Assembly: GCA_039545355.1 (NCBI GenBank) | Contig: BCJJ01000010.1 | Coordinates: 319,085 to 383,084 of the forward strand | Source: Trichosporon coremiiforme | Lineage: Eukaryota; Basidiomycota; Tremellomycetes; Trichosporonales; Trichosporonaceae | Length of the DNA stretch: 64,000 nt | Reading direction: 5' to 3' | Part shown: positions 1 through 11,320 of the stretch, one piece after another | Numbering within the stretch: position 1 is the stretch's first letter | Layout of the letters: every line of letters begins with the position of its first letter | Made by a program: the position numbers and the translations under genes | Notes under the pieces: model-generated | What the model was told of the DNA's origin: nothing | The model's database searches: none | What the model saw: the letters and a program-made list of their open reading frames with translations, nothing else

Positions 1-30
1 TTTTTGCCAGCAGCTTGAGCTGACGACAAG

Positions 31-3000
31 CCTCAAGCGAACCGCCAGCTGGCGTCTGAGCTGCTCCAGATTCTCGCGGACATCTACGCCCGCTTCGGCC
101 ACACGATCGCCTCGAACGCCAAGCTTCAGGACCTGTCGCTGAGCTGCTTCCTGGAGGCCATGTCGTCAGCGCCGCTGTCTGTCCGCAAGCGTGCCGTTCC
201 TGCCCTTGCGTCTTTCATCTCGATCTGCCCCCAGCACTTCCAGAGCTTGAAGTCCGAAATGTCGCAGGGCTTCAATGCTGGCGGTGACTCTGCAAAGGCT
301 TGGGTCGCGGCGGTGGCAGGTATTGCCAAAACCTCCGCTGCGGGCGATGTGGGCGCACTGATTGCCAACGACAGTCTTGTCGACGTAATTCTGAAACAGG
401 CGGACGACCTGGAGGACGCTGACGCTGTCGAGGGCGCTCTGACCGTGAGTCGCGACTGATCGGAACGTGCTAACGCACAGGCTCTCGAGACGCTTGTACT
501 CCACTGCCCGTCCGACCTGTCGCCGTGCGTGCCCAAGATTGTTGAGCGTGCCCTGCAGCTTGTGAAGTATGACCCGGTAGGTTTCTGTTGCGTTGCTTAC
601 CTACTGACGTCAGAACTATGTGGACTTTGACGAGGACGATGTGGACATGGACGACGAGGACGACCTTGGCGACGATGACGAGTTCGACCACGAGTATTCC
701 GACGACGATGACGACTCGTGGAAGATCCGACGATCTGCCGCCAAGCTGTTGACTGCTATCATCAGCACTCGTCTGGACCTGCTCCAGGACTTCTACAAGA
801 CCGCTGCTCCCATTCTTGTTGCGCGATTCGCCGAGCGTGAGGAGTCGGTGCGTCTCGAGGTTATCGCCGCTTTCAACGCCCTGCTGCAGCAGACTGCAAA
901 CGCGCGGTCAGCAGACATTGTTGCCTCGGGGCGTAACAAGCGCAAGCGTAGCGAGGGTATGGACGAGGATTCGAGCCCGGATAGCATTACTGCTGCTCTC
1001 CTGACGATGAGGTCCCAGATCGTGGAGGCGATCCTGAAGCAGACTGCTGCCAAAACGGTTGCGACTCGCCAGGAGAGCTTCGTTTTGCTGCGACGGATTG
1101 TTGAGGCTCTCGATGGCGGCTTAGAGTCTGAGGCGGACATGCTCTGCCAAGCGGCGAAGGGTGCCCTGCGCTCGTCTGACAGCACGACGCCGTCGCTCAC
1201 CATTGCTGTTCTCACATTCCTCGCCGCGTTCTTCAACCACCACATCGCCCGCAGCTACGCTGAACACCTGTCCGACCTGACTATTGCCATTACGCGGTGC
1301 ATGAAGGACAAGCTGCAGCGTGTCAACTTTGAGGCGTTCGCTACTGCGTCTGCTCTGGCCCAGTCTCTCCGACCAGTCCACCCCGGCATCCGTGCCGGCT
1401 CGGGATCGGCTTCGCCTCTGCGCCAGGGCTACGACGGACCTATCCGTCAGCTGTTCCAAGCTACGGCCGAGGTTCTCGGCGCGACGTCGGTAGACGGTGA
1501 CGTGCGTGAGAGGGCCCTCATCACCATGGGTGACCTTCTTGTTCATGAGGGCGACGCTCTGTCGCAAGAGCTCTCGTCTGCTCTGGAGCTCATCAAATTC
1601 CGTCTCTCCAACGAGAGCACCGCTTCCACCTCCACTGTCGTCATTGGACGCCTTGCCGAGTCCCCTCTCGTCAGTGGCCCTGCCTTCGACGCCTGGTTAC
1701 TTGATGTCCTCCAGGAGATTGTTGTGTCGATCCGCCGCAACAAGCGCTCTGCCTCCAAGGCGGCTGAGTTTACCACTCTTGAGCGCATCCTGAAGCGTGT
1801 TGGTAACGCTCTCCCCGCCGCGGTTGCCAATGGCATCATCCTCGAGCTCCAGCCCTTCATCGACACTCCGGCCGCGCTTCGTGTTGTCGCGCTTGTTCTC
1901 CAGAACCAGCCAGCGAGCCGCGCATCCGTGGAGCAGAACATCCTTCCCGAGGTCCTCAACGTCATCCGCAACGCGGCCACTGCCACACTCATCGACGAGC
2001 TGCCTTCCTTCTTCGCTACGTACGTTGCTGGCGACCCCGAGTCTGCGCTCCGCCTCGTCCCGACGCTCGTCATGAACGTCACGAAGGGCAGCAGCGCCGA
2101 CTCGACCCTGAGCCGGTCGGTTGCATTCCAGACGACGGCCAAGTGCATCGGTGCCGTGATTGCGACCAGCCAGCGTAACACGTCTGGTATCCTCGCCACG
2201 TTCCAGAAGACGCTCGAGTCCAAGTCGGCCACAACCCCCGACCTGTACCTGGCCCTCCTCTCCATCGGTGAGATCGGCCGCGAGGAGGACCTCTGCGGCA
2301 ACGGCACGCTGTTCGCCGACGTGCTCAAGTTCTTCAGCAACGACAGCGAGGAGGTCCGCACGGCCGCCGCCTTCGCCGCTGGAAACATGGCTGCCGGCTC
2401 GCCCGAGACGCTGCTGCCGCAGCTCATCCAGCAGATCCAGAACGCCAAGGACGAGGCTGGCCGCTCGCTTCTCCTCTACGCCCTGAAGGAGGTCATTCTC
2501 AACTCGTCGCCCGCCGAGCTTGAGAAGCTGACCGACATCCTCTGGGGTCCCCTCTTCGGCGACGTGGCTGCCAGCAACGCCGCCGCCGCCGTGAGCGACG
2601 ATGGTATTAGAAACATCAAGGCGGCGTGCATTGGCAAGCTGACGGCGGTCACGCCTGCGCGGTTCATCCCGCAGTTGCAGTTGATGCTGCACTCTACGCC
2701 TCAGCAGCGCGCCCTCGTCGCCGCGTCGATCCGGTACACGCTCATCGACTCGAGCAGTGCGTCGAACGAGATCATTGCTCCGATCGTAAACGACTGCCTG
2801 ACGCTGATGGCGGACGAGGACCTTATCGTCCGCCGCCTGGCAGTTGCAGCGCTCAATGCCGCGGCGCAGAACAAGCCGTATCTCGTGATTGACAAGCTGG
2901 GCCAGCTGCAGCCTTACCTCTACCGCGAGACAGAGATCAAGCCTGAGCTGCAGCGCGAGGTGCAGATGGGTCCCTTCAAGGTGATTGAGGACGACGGCCT

Positions 3001-3458
3001 CGAGAACCGCAAAACTGCCTACGAGGCCATGTACACAATGCTCGCGAGCTGCTTCAACAAAATTGACGTGCCCGCGTTCACCGAGCGCGTCATGGCCGCC
3101 CTGCGTGACGTCAACGAAATTAAGAGCCTCGGACTCATGCTCCTCCTCCGCCTCGCGAACCTGACCCCGGCCGCCGTCATCCCCAAGCTCGACGAGGCCG
3201 CCGAGTCCCTCAAAACCATCATGAAGGACCTCGAAGTCAAGGACGACACGATCAAGCAGGACCTCGAGCGTAAAGGTGAGCTGAAGACACCTCGCGGCAA
3301 AGCTGACAGATATAGAGGAGATGCAGCGCTCAACCCTCCGTACCGCCATCCCGCTGTTCAACATGAGCACGCCGGCGCAGGCCCCCGTGTTCCACCAGTT
3401 CGTCGGCGGACTACTCAAGATGGACCAGTGGAAGGAGTTCCGCGACTACCAGACGTAA
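31..3458 (+). CDS. CAND1: CAND1/TIP120-like cullin-associated protein, 5' end outside the window
   Basis: HEAT-repeat protein that binds unneddylated cullin-RBX1 and exchanges substrate receptors of SCF-type ubiquitin ligases, in nucleus and cytosol. Exons 31-444, 481-576, 614-3275 and about 3316-3458 give roughly 1,100 residues, close to the C-terminal nine tenths of a ~1,200-residue family member. Position 31 is an acceptor: the same frame has a TGA at 16-18, so the first 30 bases are intron. The family hallmark is the acidic stretch beginning VDFDEDDVDMDDED (from 614) followed by SDDDDDSWKIRRSAAKLL. Alpha-helical HEAT repeats follow. Reading through the last 41-43-nt intron gives a false C-terminus ending at 3601; splicing instead ends the protein in WKEFRDYQT at 3458. 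Two in-frame acceptors (after 3309 or 3315) are possible for the last exon. The start lies outside the window. Confidence 0.9.
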
Positions 3459-3694
3459 CCCGCTTCAGTGACAGATTCAGAACGAGAACAAGAGCTAGAC
3501 TGTGTGTAGACCATGTAGTGTGCAAATGGACCAATTTCAGTTTTCAAGTTTCTCTCCAGTGTGCATGGAAAAGCTCTAATATGATACTAGTGTATGAATA
3601 AGGCAGCGGGTCTATCGCCTGCGTTTCGACTGGGCCACTTGCTATCTGTAAGTCCGGCGAGTGCCCAGGTCGGTGTCTACAACATAAAGGTCAA

Positions 3695-5662
3695 TTACAA
3701 CATGGCGAAGCGCTCCTCCTGCTCCTCCTCGTCCGGCAGGCCCATGGCGCGCTGCGCCTCGCGCTCTTCGTCCCAGTCGATCGACTCGGGGCGCGCAATA
3801 ACGCGCTCGTAGTACTTCCGAGCGGTGGGAGAGATGCCGCCGGGGAGCCACTGGCTCTGGGACTCTCCATCCTGCCCCTCAGTCTGCCTGGTGGCGTTCT
3901 GACCCCGGCAGTCATTAACGAGCGCCCGGATGGCCCTCTCGCGCTGCCGGATCGCACGCGCGCGGCGCGCCTCAAAGTCCGGTATCAGCGTGAGGAACCA
4001 CAGGTACAGCGGGAGCAGGATGTGTGTCTTGAACCAACCCGGTTGGGTCGCGGGCGCCCGGCGCAGGTCCGGCACCGGTGTTGGACCGGGCATGCCGTTT
4101 GCTCCCTGTGGAATCTCGAGCACGGAGGGCGGCAGGCGGAGTTGCCTGTTATCCACGTCGAGGTGATAGAGCGGGACGCGGATCCAGTCGCCTTCACGCG
4201 GCGGGGCGGGGGCTTGCCTCCTTCCTCCGGCACCAACCCGACGCCTCTCCCCACGCTCTCGTTCGCGGTTACCGCGAGGCTCGCGCTCGCGCTCAGGCTG
4301 GATCTCCCCGTCCGCACCGTACTCGCGCACTACAACGTCCCCGTCACGATCACGGCGGCGGCGCTGACCCTCGCGCTGCTCCAGCGCACGCTCGGCACGT
4401 TGCCGAATGCGCTCGGCGCGCCGCTCGACGACCCAGTGGCTGTATGTGTCGAACGCCCACCAGGCGCCGCCGGCGGCCAGCATGAGCCAGAGGTTTGTAT
4501 CTGTCCAGGGGAGGTTGCGGCCAAGCATGAAGATGATGAGGAGAATGCGGAACGCGGACCAGAATGCGTGCACGAGCAGAGTCGACGAGATGCTCTGCAG
4601 AAGTGTGCCAACGCCGGGCGCGGGGCGGTAAATGACGCGCACGCGCATCGGGGACTGGTTGACCCGGCGCGAGGAAGAAGGCCGAGTGGTCGGAGTAGGG
4701 GCGGGGTTTTGGGCGGCTTGAAGACCCGCGGTCAGGTGCGGAAGAAGCACGGTCAGGCGCAAATAGAGCAGCAGATGCGTCAGCTGCGACGGCACCATGC
4801 TGGAGAGCGAGGGCAGGTTCAGAGTGACGGTCTTCTCGTCGAACTCGACAGGAGTGCTGTCGCCCTGCGCGGTGAGGGGGAGGCCAGTCGCCGTCTTCCA
4901 TAGCGACTCGATCTCGGAACGCACGCCCTTTTCGCCGAGGCCGGTCCAGACTGCACGGAGATCGCCGTCGTCGCCCTCCAGCACCGCTTCCCAGCCCGAG
5001 CCGGGGGCCATGGAGCGGAGGACGCTCGCGACCGCTTCTCGTGCGTCGCGACGCTCAACAGTCGGTGCGGGGTGCATGTCGTTCCAGGCAATGTTCTGCT
5101 GTCCGAGCAGGGCGCAGAGGTGCTCACGTGCGGCGAACAGAAGGTAGTGCACCGTGTCGGTCAGCGCGGCGACGGTCGCAGACGGCTGGGAAACCGGTGG
5201 CGAGGCAGTGTTCGGTGCGTCCGAGACAGCGGGCAAAGAAGGTGGGGTAGGAGGGGCAGCGTTCTTCTGCGGACGGGCGACAAGATGCAGCGTGTGTGTC
5301 TCGCCCTTAGGGAGTGCGCGGCCGAGCACTTCGAAGTCGTCGAGCATGCGACCCCGGCAGATGAGGCGCATGCCATCGCGCTCCCAGGCGCCGAAGCCTG
5401 CCGATCCGTCTGCAAGTGCGTCCTTCGCCGCGCCCACCGACATGGTGGTCGGAACCTCCCACGCGATGGGGGTGCTAGCGCCGAACTCGGCATAGGGCGT
5501 TTTGATATGCAGGGTGATCATGCTCGGGCTGAGCTTGCGGCGGAGGCGGAGGCGGTCCTCGCCGTCGGCGGCCGTCAGCGGCTGCGGGTGTCGGAAAGGA
5601 GTGAGCGGTGGCGACGAAGCTCCAACGGCGCTGGGGTCGGGCGCAGAAGCCTCGGGCTGCAT
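3695..5662 (-). CDS. Ubiquitin-like domain ER membrane protein, Herp/Usa1-like
   Basis: Intronless, 655 residues. A ubiquitin-like fold begins at about residue 48 (MITLHIKTPYAEFG...) and runs to about 133 (ETHTLHLVARP). A low-complexity linker follows, then a conserved-looking helical region (about 165-310). A hydrophobic pair at about 358-405 (WSAFRILLIIFMLG, LWLMLAAGGAWWAF) looks like a membrane hairpin. A long Arg/Glu-rich charged stretch and a third hydrophobic segment (ILLPLYLWFLTLIPDF) come near the C-terminus. N-terminal UBL plus a central membrane hairpin is the layout of Herp/HERPUD and yeast Usa1, which scaffold the Hrd1 ERAD ligase; that role is inferred. A Dsc3-like Golgi ligase subunit is the main alternative, but this protein is longer than I expect for Dsc3. 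It is convergent with CAND1, about 240 bp away. The start at 5662 is the first ATG of the frame; the UBL would also be intact from Met48. Confidence 0.65.
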   Translation of the reverse strand: MQPEASAPDPSAVGASSPPLTPFRHPQPLTAADGEDRLRLRRKLSPSMITLHIKTPYAEFGASTPIAWEVPTTMSVGAAKDALADGSAGFGAWERDGMRLICRGRMLDDFEVLGRALPKGETHTLHLVARPQKNAAPPTPPSLPAVSDAPNTASPPVSQPSATVAALTDTVHYLLFAAREHLCALLGQQNIAWNDMHPAPTVERRDAREAVASVLRSMAPGSGWEAVLEGDDGDLRAVWTGLGEKGVRSEIESLWKTATGLPLTAQGDSTPVEFDEKTVTLNLPSLSSMVPSQLTHLLLYLRLTVLLPHLTAGLQAAQNPAPTPTTRPSSSRRVNQSPMRVRVIYRPAPGVGTLLQSISSTLLVHAFWSAFRILLIIFMLGRNLPWTDTNLWLMLAAGGAWWAFDTYSHWVVERRAERIRQRAERALEQREGQRRRRDRDGDVVVREYGADGEIQPEREREPRGNRERERGERRRVGAGGRRQAPAPPREGDWIRVPLYHLDVDNRQLRLPPSVLEIPQGANGMPGPTPVPDLRRAPATQPGWFKTHILLPLYLWFLTLIPDFEARRARAIRQRERAIRALVNDCRGQNATRQTEGQDGESQSQWLPGGISPTARKYYERVIARPESIDWDEEREAQRAMGLPDEEEQEERFAML

Positions 5663-6286
5663 GCTGGACAGGTCGCGGGTGGGCGAAGTATCCGTAATGG
5701 GTCGTGACAGAGGAAGGTGGGAATGAGTGATGTTGCGAACAAGATGACCGGAACCACCGTCCGAAGACGACCTCGATAGCCAGACAATGCGGGGCGGTCA
5801 TGGCCCCGATCCACGTCGGCTGCCAACATGACGTTTACGTAAGTGCCTTGGTAGCGCAATGACGCAGGCGAAGCTCACCATCAGCGCAAGACTTTCGAGC
5901 GACTGCATCGTCTGTCCCTCTGCTAGCGACAAGGCTAGTCCTCAAGCACAGAAGTTTTGCATACGGTGTTGATGAAACTAGGAAACAGGGGTGCGCTGAC
6001 GCCTTGCACCGCCGGACGTGATGCGTGCAAGCCAGCAGAGTCGAGAATGCGCTGCCCGACCCAGCCGAGTTTTGAATAGCATTATTGCCAGTTCCATTAG
6101 CTCCCATTAGCCCTCTGTATTAAGGCTCTTTTCTAATATGATCCCTCGACATAGATTATTACGTAACATTGAACCTCCACGCCAGGAACGCCCCGTCCGA
6201 AATGTAAACAATCGCAACGGGACCGTCTACTGCAGTCTATTGCAATCGAGTTCGAGGTGTCACCTGTACCATATATCACCAGCACC
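5663..6286. other. Divergent intergenic region
   Basis: 624 bp between two divergently transcribed starts (5662 on minus and 6287 on plus). It presumably carries both promoters. No ORF, RNA gene or clear repeat is visible; base composition is lower in GC than the flanking exons. Confidence 0.6.
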
Positions 6287-8452
6287 ATGGCAGACTCACC
6301 ACCCCTCAGCCCATTGAAGGGGCACTCTGTTTCGAGCTTGAACACGCAGCTCCTCGCGCATGGCTTCGCGAAGCGGCCGCTACGCCTCGACTCCTTGTCT
6401 GATGCGGAACAGGTCAACGTCACGGGCGTCATTGTCGAGCTCCTGGGCGCGAATGTTGTGAGTCCACCCCACCGCCTCCATCATTTCCTCCAGTGTCCCT
6501 TCCCGACCTTCAACCCTTTTATGGCTCCACTGCAAGCTGTTCCATCTGACGCGCGCGATAGCTGACCTCAGAACAACCTGAACCGGCTCGAAGACCTGTC
6601 CGCGCGATACCGCTCGCTGCAGTTTGAATGGGAGCGTCTGTCCGAGAAGGTCGACCGGCAGTCCAAGTCGATCTCCCGGCTCGAGCACGACGTAGAGCTT
6701 CAAAAGTCGCGCGCGGCCGAGGCGGAACGCAAGGCGCGGGCCGAAGAGAAGGAATCCGCCAAGCTACGACACGAGATCGAGCGCGGCAAGCGCAACCTCG
6801 AAACCCTCCGTACGGCCGCCGCGCAAGAGACGAAACGTGCCCAGATCAAACTCGACAAATTGACTGCTGCACCGCGACACCAACTGCCTCATTTCCAGCT
6901 CCTGAACCCCATCGCGCCGGGGACGATGGCGCCGGCTGCACCGGGACCATTGCCATTGTTGGAGAGTGGTATTCGGGATCTGGACGCGCTGCGCCAGAGT
7001 GCACAGGAGGAGGCAGAGGCGTTCCGGCACGTTGTTGTCGGGATTGCGAATGGGCTGAATGAGGCGCTGGCATGGTCTGAGGGCAGGGACGCGGAACGCA
7101 TCCTCCTCGCCGAGTTCTTCGAGACGTCGACGCGGCACGGGCAAGCGGCGTCCTGGACAGCGCACCCAAGTATCGCGGATATCAAACTTAAGCGGCTGCT
7201 CGAGGACGTGCGCGAGCGGTTGATGGCGGGTCCCGCGCCGTCCGCTGTCGCTGCTGAGGAAGAGGACCCCGAAGCGGCGGCGAGAGAGAGGGAGAGGCAA
7301 AGACAGGAGGCCGACCTGCGCGACCGGGTGAAGGATCTCGAGGTCGAAGTCGGCATCGCGCGGGCGAAGGAGCAAGAAGCCCAGAAGGTGATGGAGGAGA
7401 TGGCGCGAGCGAATGCCTCTGCCTCTGTGCCATCAACAACGGACTTCGCGGACCAGAAGCTGCGCGACGAGCTCGTACGGCAGAAGCGGCTTCTCGACTC
7501 CGAGCGCGAGGAGCTGACCCGCGCCCAGGTTGCGATCTCTGAAAACCGGCTAGAACTCGAAGACGCGAGGCGGCGGTTCGAGGAGCAGCGGGCGGACGAG
7601 ATTGAGCGCGCGATGAGGGAGAGGGAAGCGGAGCGGGAGGAAGAGGCGAAGCGGAAAGCAGAAGAGAGTGATGAGGATGAAGAGGCGGTGGGACACGAAC
7701 ATAGGCCCAGCAGGCCCAGTCCCTTATCGCCCCATCGCAAACGACATGTCAAGAAGAGACCGAGGCCGAGTCTCCAGCGCCTCGTCGTTGAGAAACAGCA
7801 CCATGCCCGCGCCGCGTCGTCTTCTCTCACCCCCGCCCTGCCGCAACCGCCACCCCCGCCATCGACCTCGTCGACCTCTTCTTCCATTTACTCCGCTTCC
7901 ACGTCCTCTATCACTTCGCCCGCTTCTACTGCTTCAGCTCCGACATCCGCGGTGTCGGCGACATCAGCGCCAAGTGGGAAGAGGACGCCGCCCGCGGAGA
8001 ACAAAGTGTTATCAGAAGGCGGCGAGAAGGCCAACGCAACCAACGCCTCTGACGTAGGCGAAACGCCGATGCTCGGCGGCGCGCGTCTCCTGAAAGCGGG
8101 TGTGACCTTGCGGAAATCCTCCGCAGACCGACCACACAAGAAGCAGCCTGCCAAGCCTCCCGTCTCCTCTGGCCTCAAGGCTGTGCGCCGGACCCCCGAC
8201 TCGGCCCGGAAACCTACCCTCGAGGCGGCCGGGATCCGCAAGTCCTCCACCTCCCGGACGTCCACGGGTTCTACGAGCTCCGTGGCGAGCGGAAGGAGTT
8301 CCGTGGGAAGTGCGAGCGGTGACCGAAAGTCCGGAGTCACACCCGGCATGACGCCGAGCCAGCGAAAACTGCTCTCCGGCACCGCTGCTAGTAACGCGAA
8401 AGCTCGGAAAGTGCAGGTGGATCGAACGCGGCCGGGGAATGTCTGGAAGTAG
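6287..8452 (+). CDS. ADIP/SSX2IP (Msd1-like) coiled-coil protein
   Basis: Two exons, 6287-6457 and 6572-8452, joined in phase 0 give 683 residues. The start at 6287 has a strong CACCATGG context; an in-frame ATG 30 nt upstream (6257) is possible but weaker. The N-terminus (SSLNTQLLAHGFAKRPL) resembles the opening of the afadin- and alpha-actinin-binding family. That family includes human SSX2IP and fission yeast Msd1, which anchor microtubule minus ends at centrosomes or spindle pole bodies. Coiled coils rich in Arg/Glu/Lys fall at about residues 58-140 and 240-380. The C-terminal 250 residues are Ser/Pro/Thr-rich, basic and probably disordered, ending in VDRTRPGNVWK. Family assignment rests on the N-terminal pattern plus coiled-coil layout; a generic coiled-coil protein cannot be excluded. 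Confidence 0.6.
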
Positions 8453-8679
8453 CGTGAGCGGGTTGAGTCTGCACGAGTCAGGTTAGTTTGTATCACCGCA
8501 TGCCACTGTTACTTCATACGTTGCATCGCTGCAAGGATATAACATTGGTTGCGGTATTAGGGCTGGGGTTGTTGATATTACGCTGAGCTGGTCAGTGGGA
8601 GTGAGGAGTGCGGCTATACTTCACGAGTGCAGCTCCTGTGCACCTGTAGCGTGCCTCTGGCGCACCTTCGATGCCCCGG

Positions 8680-10749
8680 TTACACCTCCTTCTTCCCGTC
8701 GAGCTTGATCTCTGGCGGCTCGCTCGTCTCCGCCTGCGGCAGCACGAGGGGCGAATTATCGAGCGCCGTGCCCTTCCTCTGCTTGACGTCCTGGTCGACG
8801 CGCTCCGCGTGCTTGGCGTGTTTCGGCTTGGCATCGTAGTCGATTGGCGTGCCGATCTCGGCGTCGTGCGAGCCGACGCTGGTGGCATGGCGCGGGTCGT
8901 GCTGCGCGCTGTCGGCCGTCATGTCCGTGTGTGGCGTGGACGGGGTTGAGGCGATGGTATTCGTCAGAGCCTCCATCTCGCGCTGTAGCGCGTTCAGCTC
9001 CTTCTCGAACTTGCGGCCGAAGACCTCGACGTAGAAGTTGCCGCCGTTCCAAACCGCGACAACGAAGAGGAGGATGATCACCAGGTCGGACGCCGTGTGC
9101 GAGTGCATCATGATCGTGGCCGCGGGGATCATGAAGATGATGCTGTACACTGGACGTTAGCTCGACATGCAGCGGTATGAAGCTAAGTAGGCAAGGACCA
9201 CACTCACCAAACTGCCCAAAGATGAACCACAGCTCGCGGTGGGCGGGTTTGACGGCGCGGAGGGCGCGTCCGATCGGGCCATGCTTGTCGTTCAGCAGAT
9301 AGTTGAAGCTCGACTGGCGCGCCCCGCTCTCGATTTTGTCCTTGCGATCGACGAAAATGAACTTCCAGTACAGGCCTTGCCAGATGCAGTACGGCACCGC
9401 GGCGCACAGCACCTTCTGCCACCACGTGTAGTTGTCGAGCCCGTTCAGCGCAGGATACCGGATGTTCGCGCCACGGTACGTGAACAGAATGTCTGTGAAT
9501 ACGATCGGCGGGTAGATGTGGATGAACAGCGAGGTCACCTTGTCGAGCGAGTGGAAGACGAGCGAGTTGCGCCACGTGATAACGGCGGACGCGAGGGGGC
9601 CTGAATGTCAGCTGGTAAACGCCCGACGAACAGCTCACCCATAGTCAGGAGATAACAGCAGATGAACAGGTAGGTCGAGCCGGGCCAGATCCAGAGGAAC
9701 ATGAGGTCCAGAACATTGACAAAGTAACACATGCTGTGGGTCAGTGATCGCCTCCTTTTCCCGATGGACATACTCTGCAAAGTCAGCTTTGCCCACGAAC
9801 TCATAGCTGTGCTCACCGAACAGGAAGTAGTGCCACTCCTTCTTCTTGTACGTGTACGCGCGAATGGCGAGGTGGAAAGCGACTTGGACAGTGTACGCGA
9901 AGGGGATCCACTCAGGTGCGCGACCAAGGAGGAAGCCCGTGAACGCGACAGTGAGGACGCCAAACTCGAATGCTGCACCGGTTAGCTACCGTCCGCTGTC
10001 TCATGCAGCTACTCACAAACCTTTTCCCTTGTCCTAATGACCTTGGCGCTCTTCCACTTTGCAGACGCTGCATTGATCTTCGAGTTCAGAATACTCTTGA
10101 CGCGGTTCACCTCGCGCTCGACGTCCTGCCGGTAAACAGTCGTGAGCATCTTGCGCTTCGCGGCCTTCTCCCGCGTCGAGAGGTGTGTGTCGTCGTCGTC
10201 GTCGTCGAGCAGCAGCATCGAGCCCTTGGGCGTGCGTAGCCCGCGCGGGATCATCGACCCCGCCTTCTGCCGCAGCTTCTTTGACGACTCCTTCAGCTTG
10301 CGTTCCCAGAGGTCGAGGCGGGAGTCTGGGATTAGCTTGAACAGGCCGGCAGCTGGAAGGGGAGCGTAACGTAAAATCATCACGAGATAGCACCAGTGTG
10401 GGTGGGGGGAGAGTAACAAACGTGCGGGTTGAGACACAACGTTACTCCGACCCATTGCGCCCTCGCACGTTGATGGCGACGTGTGCAGGATCGGCGTCTT
10501 CTGGCTCATCACTCCAAGCACTCACCGAAGAAGGTCTCGACAACATCTGATGTCAGTTGGGACCGATCAGAGAAACTCACCAAGCAGAAGCAAAGGGCCC
10601 TCGGCCCAGTCCTCGCCGACGCGCTCTGCGCCCTTGCTCAGAATGCCTGAGAGCGAGCTGCTTGTGCGCGAGACCGAAGGACGCTCTGGGATATCAACGC
10701 CGTTGAAGTTTGGCGTCGTGGGACGGATGTCGGGAGAGTCTTCCGCCAT
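8680..10749 (-). CDS. GPC1: Glycerophosphocholine acyltransferase 1
   Basis: Multi-pass membrane enzyme of the Gpc1 (former DUF2838) family. It transfers an acyl group from acyl-CoA to glycerophosphocholine, making lysophosphatidylcholine in the deacylation/reacylation of phosphatidylcholine. Exons in transcript order: 10749-10581, 10546-10526 (21 nt), 10352-10017, 9972-9817, 9774 (a single nucleotide), 9733-9639, 9600-9208 and 9149-8680. They sum to 1,641 nt, 546 residues. Recognisable segments are AAGLFKLIPDSRLDLWERK, EWIPFAYTVQVAFHLAIRAY, DMCYFVNVLDLMFLWIWPGS, WRNSLVFHSLDKVTSLFIHI and VDRKDKIESGARQSSFNYLL. The tail from about residue 445 is polar and probably cytosolic. The start at 10749 (MAEDSPDIRP) is the last ATG before conserved sequence; another lies 36 nt upstream at 10785. 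Frame closure across all eight exons supports the model, including the 1-nt exon. Confidence 0.88.
9774..9774 (-). other. GPC1: Inferred single-nucleotide exon of GPC1
   Basis: Exon 4 ends in phase 1 (...TTC G) at 9817 and the next conserved coding block needs C ATG TGT TAC at 9733. One base, A, is missing. Between them lie a 42-nt intron (9775-9816: GTGAGC...GCTGACTTTGCAG) and a 40-nt intron (9734-9773: GTATGT...CACTGACCCACAG) separated by exactly one A. Splicing both gives GAC ATG TGT, i.e. LFDMCYFVN, as expected for the family. A single 83-nt intron would break the frame. Confidence 0.7.
10526..10546 (-). other. GPC1: 21-nt microexon of GPC1
   Basis: It encodes D-VVETFF plus the first base of the next codon. 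It is flanked by a 34-nt intron (10547-10580, ending CTGACATCAG) and a 173-nt intron (10353-10525, starting GTGAGT). It joins LLLL to AAGLFKLIPDS in frame. Confidence 0.75.
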
Positions 10750-11320
10750 CCTGCCCGCTTGATCGATTGTCGGAGTCCGATGCAATGAGGAGTGAAGGAA
10801 AGTGAGGAATCAAAGTCGGGAGACAGGAAAGTGATGACTTGATGGCTTCTGCTTCTGTCAGTAGAATGAGGAGGAATTGAGGAAGGGAACGAGTGTCACG
10901 AATGTCGGTCGGATGTTGTTTGCCTTCTTCTGTGGAAGATTGGGTGGCCAATTTCCGGACAGTCCTACTCCATCCATCACACCTTCCCTCCGCTGTACCC
11001 GTGCCTCCGGCGTACCGTCGTGCCGCAAGTGGTGACGTACGTGACGATCGCAATGGTGGCGTTTTGTTTCCGCCACCGCTGCGCCTAGCCTTGCGCCAGA
11101 CTGTGGCCCCGCCTGGACCTCGCACCAGCTCAGGCTGCGTGGCCTCAGCCTCGATGCATTTATCGGGCCTTCCTCCGCATGATACAGGTGGCTGCTGACT
11201 CGCGGTCAAGCATGCTCTTCAGTCGTCGCCGACATGGTCACGCCCTCCAAGAGAAGAGCCCACGTGTATAAAACAACTTGACATCGTGTCTATCTGTTAC
11301 AAAAGGGTGCATGCTCGAGC
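10750..11320. other. Intergenic region upstream of GPC1
   Basis: 571 bp between the GPC1 start and the 3' end of the GTPase gene; both genes are on the minus strand, so this holds the GPC1 promoter and the GTPase 3' UTR. No ORF or RNA gene is supported. Confidence 0.55.

Noticed and set aside
1697..3418. 573-residue open frame antisense to CAND1
   Set aside because: It mirrors the coding strand of a confidently identified gene; GC-rich codon bias keeps antisense frames open and the translation has no recognisable content.
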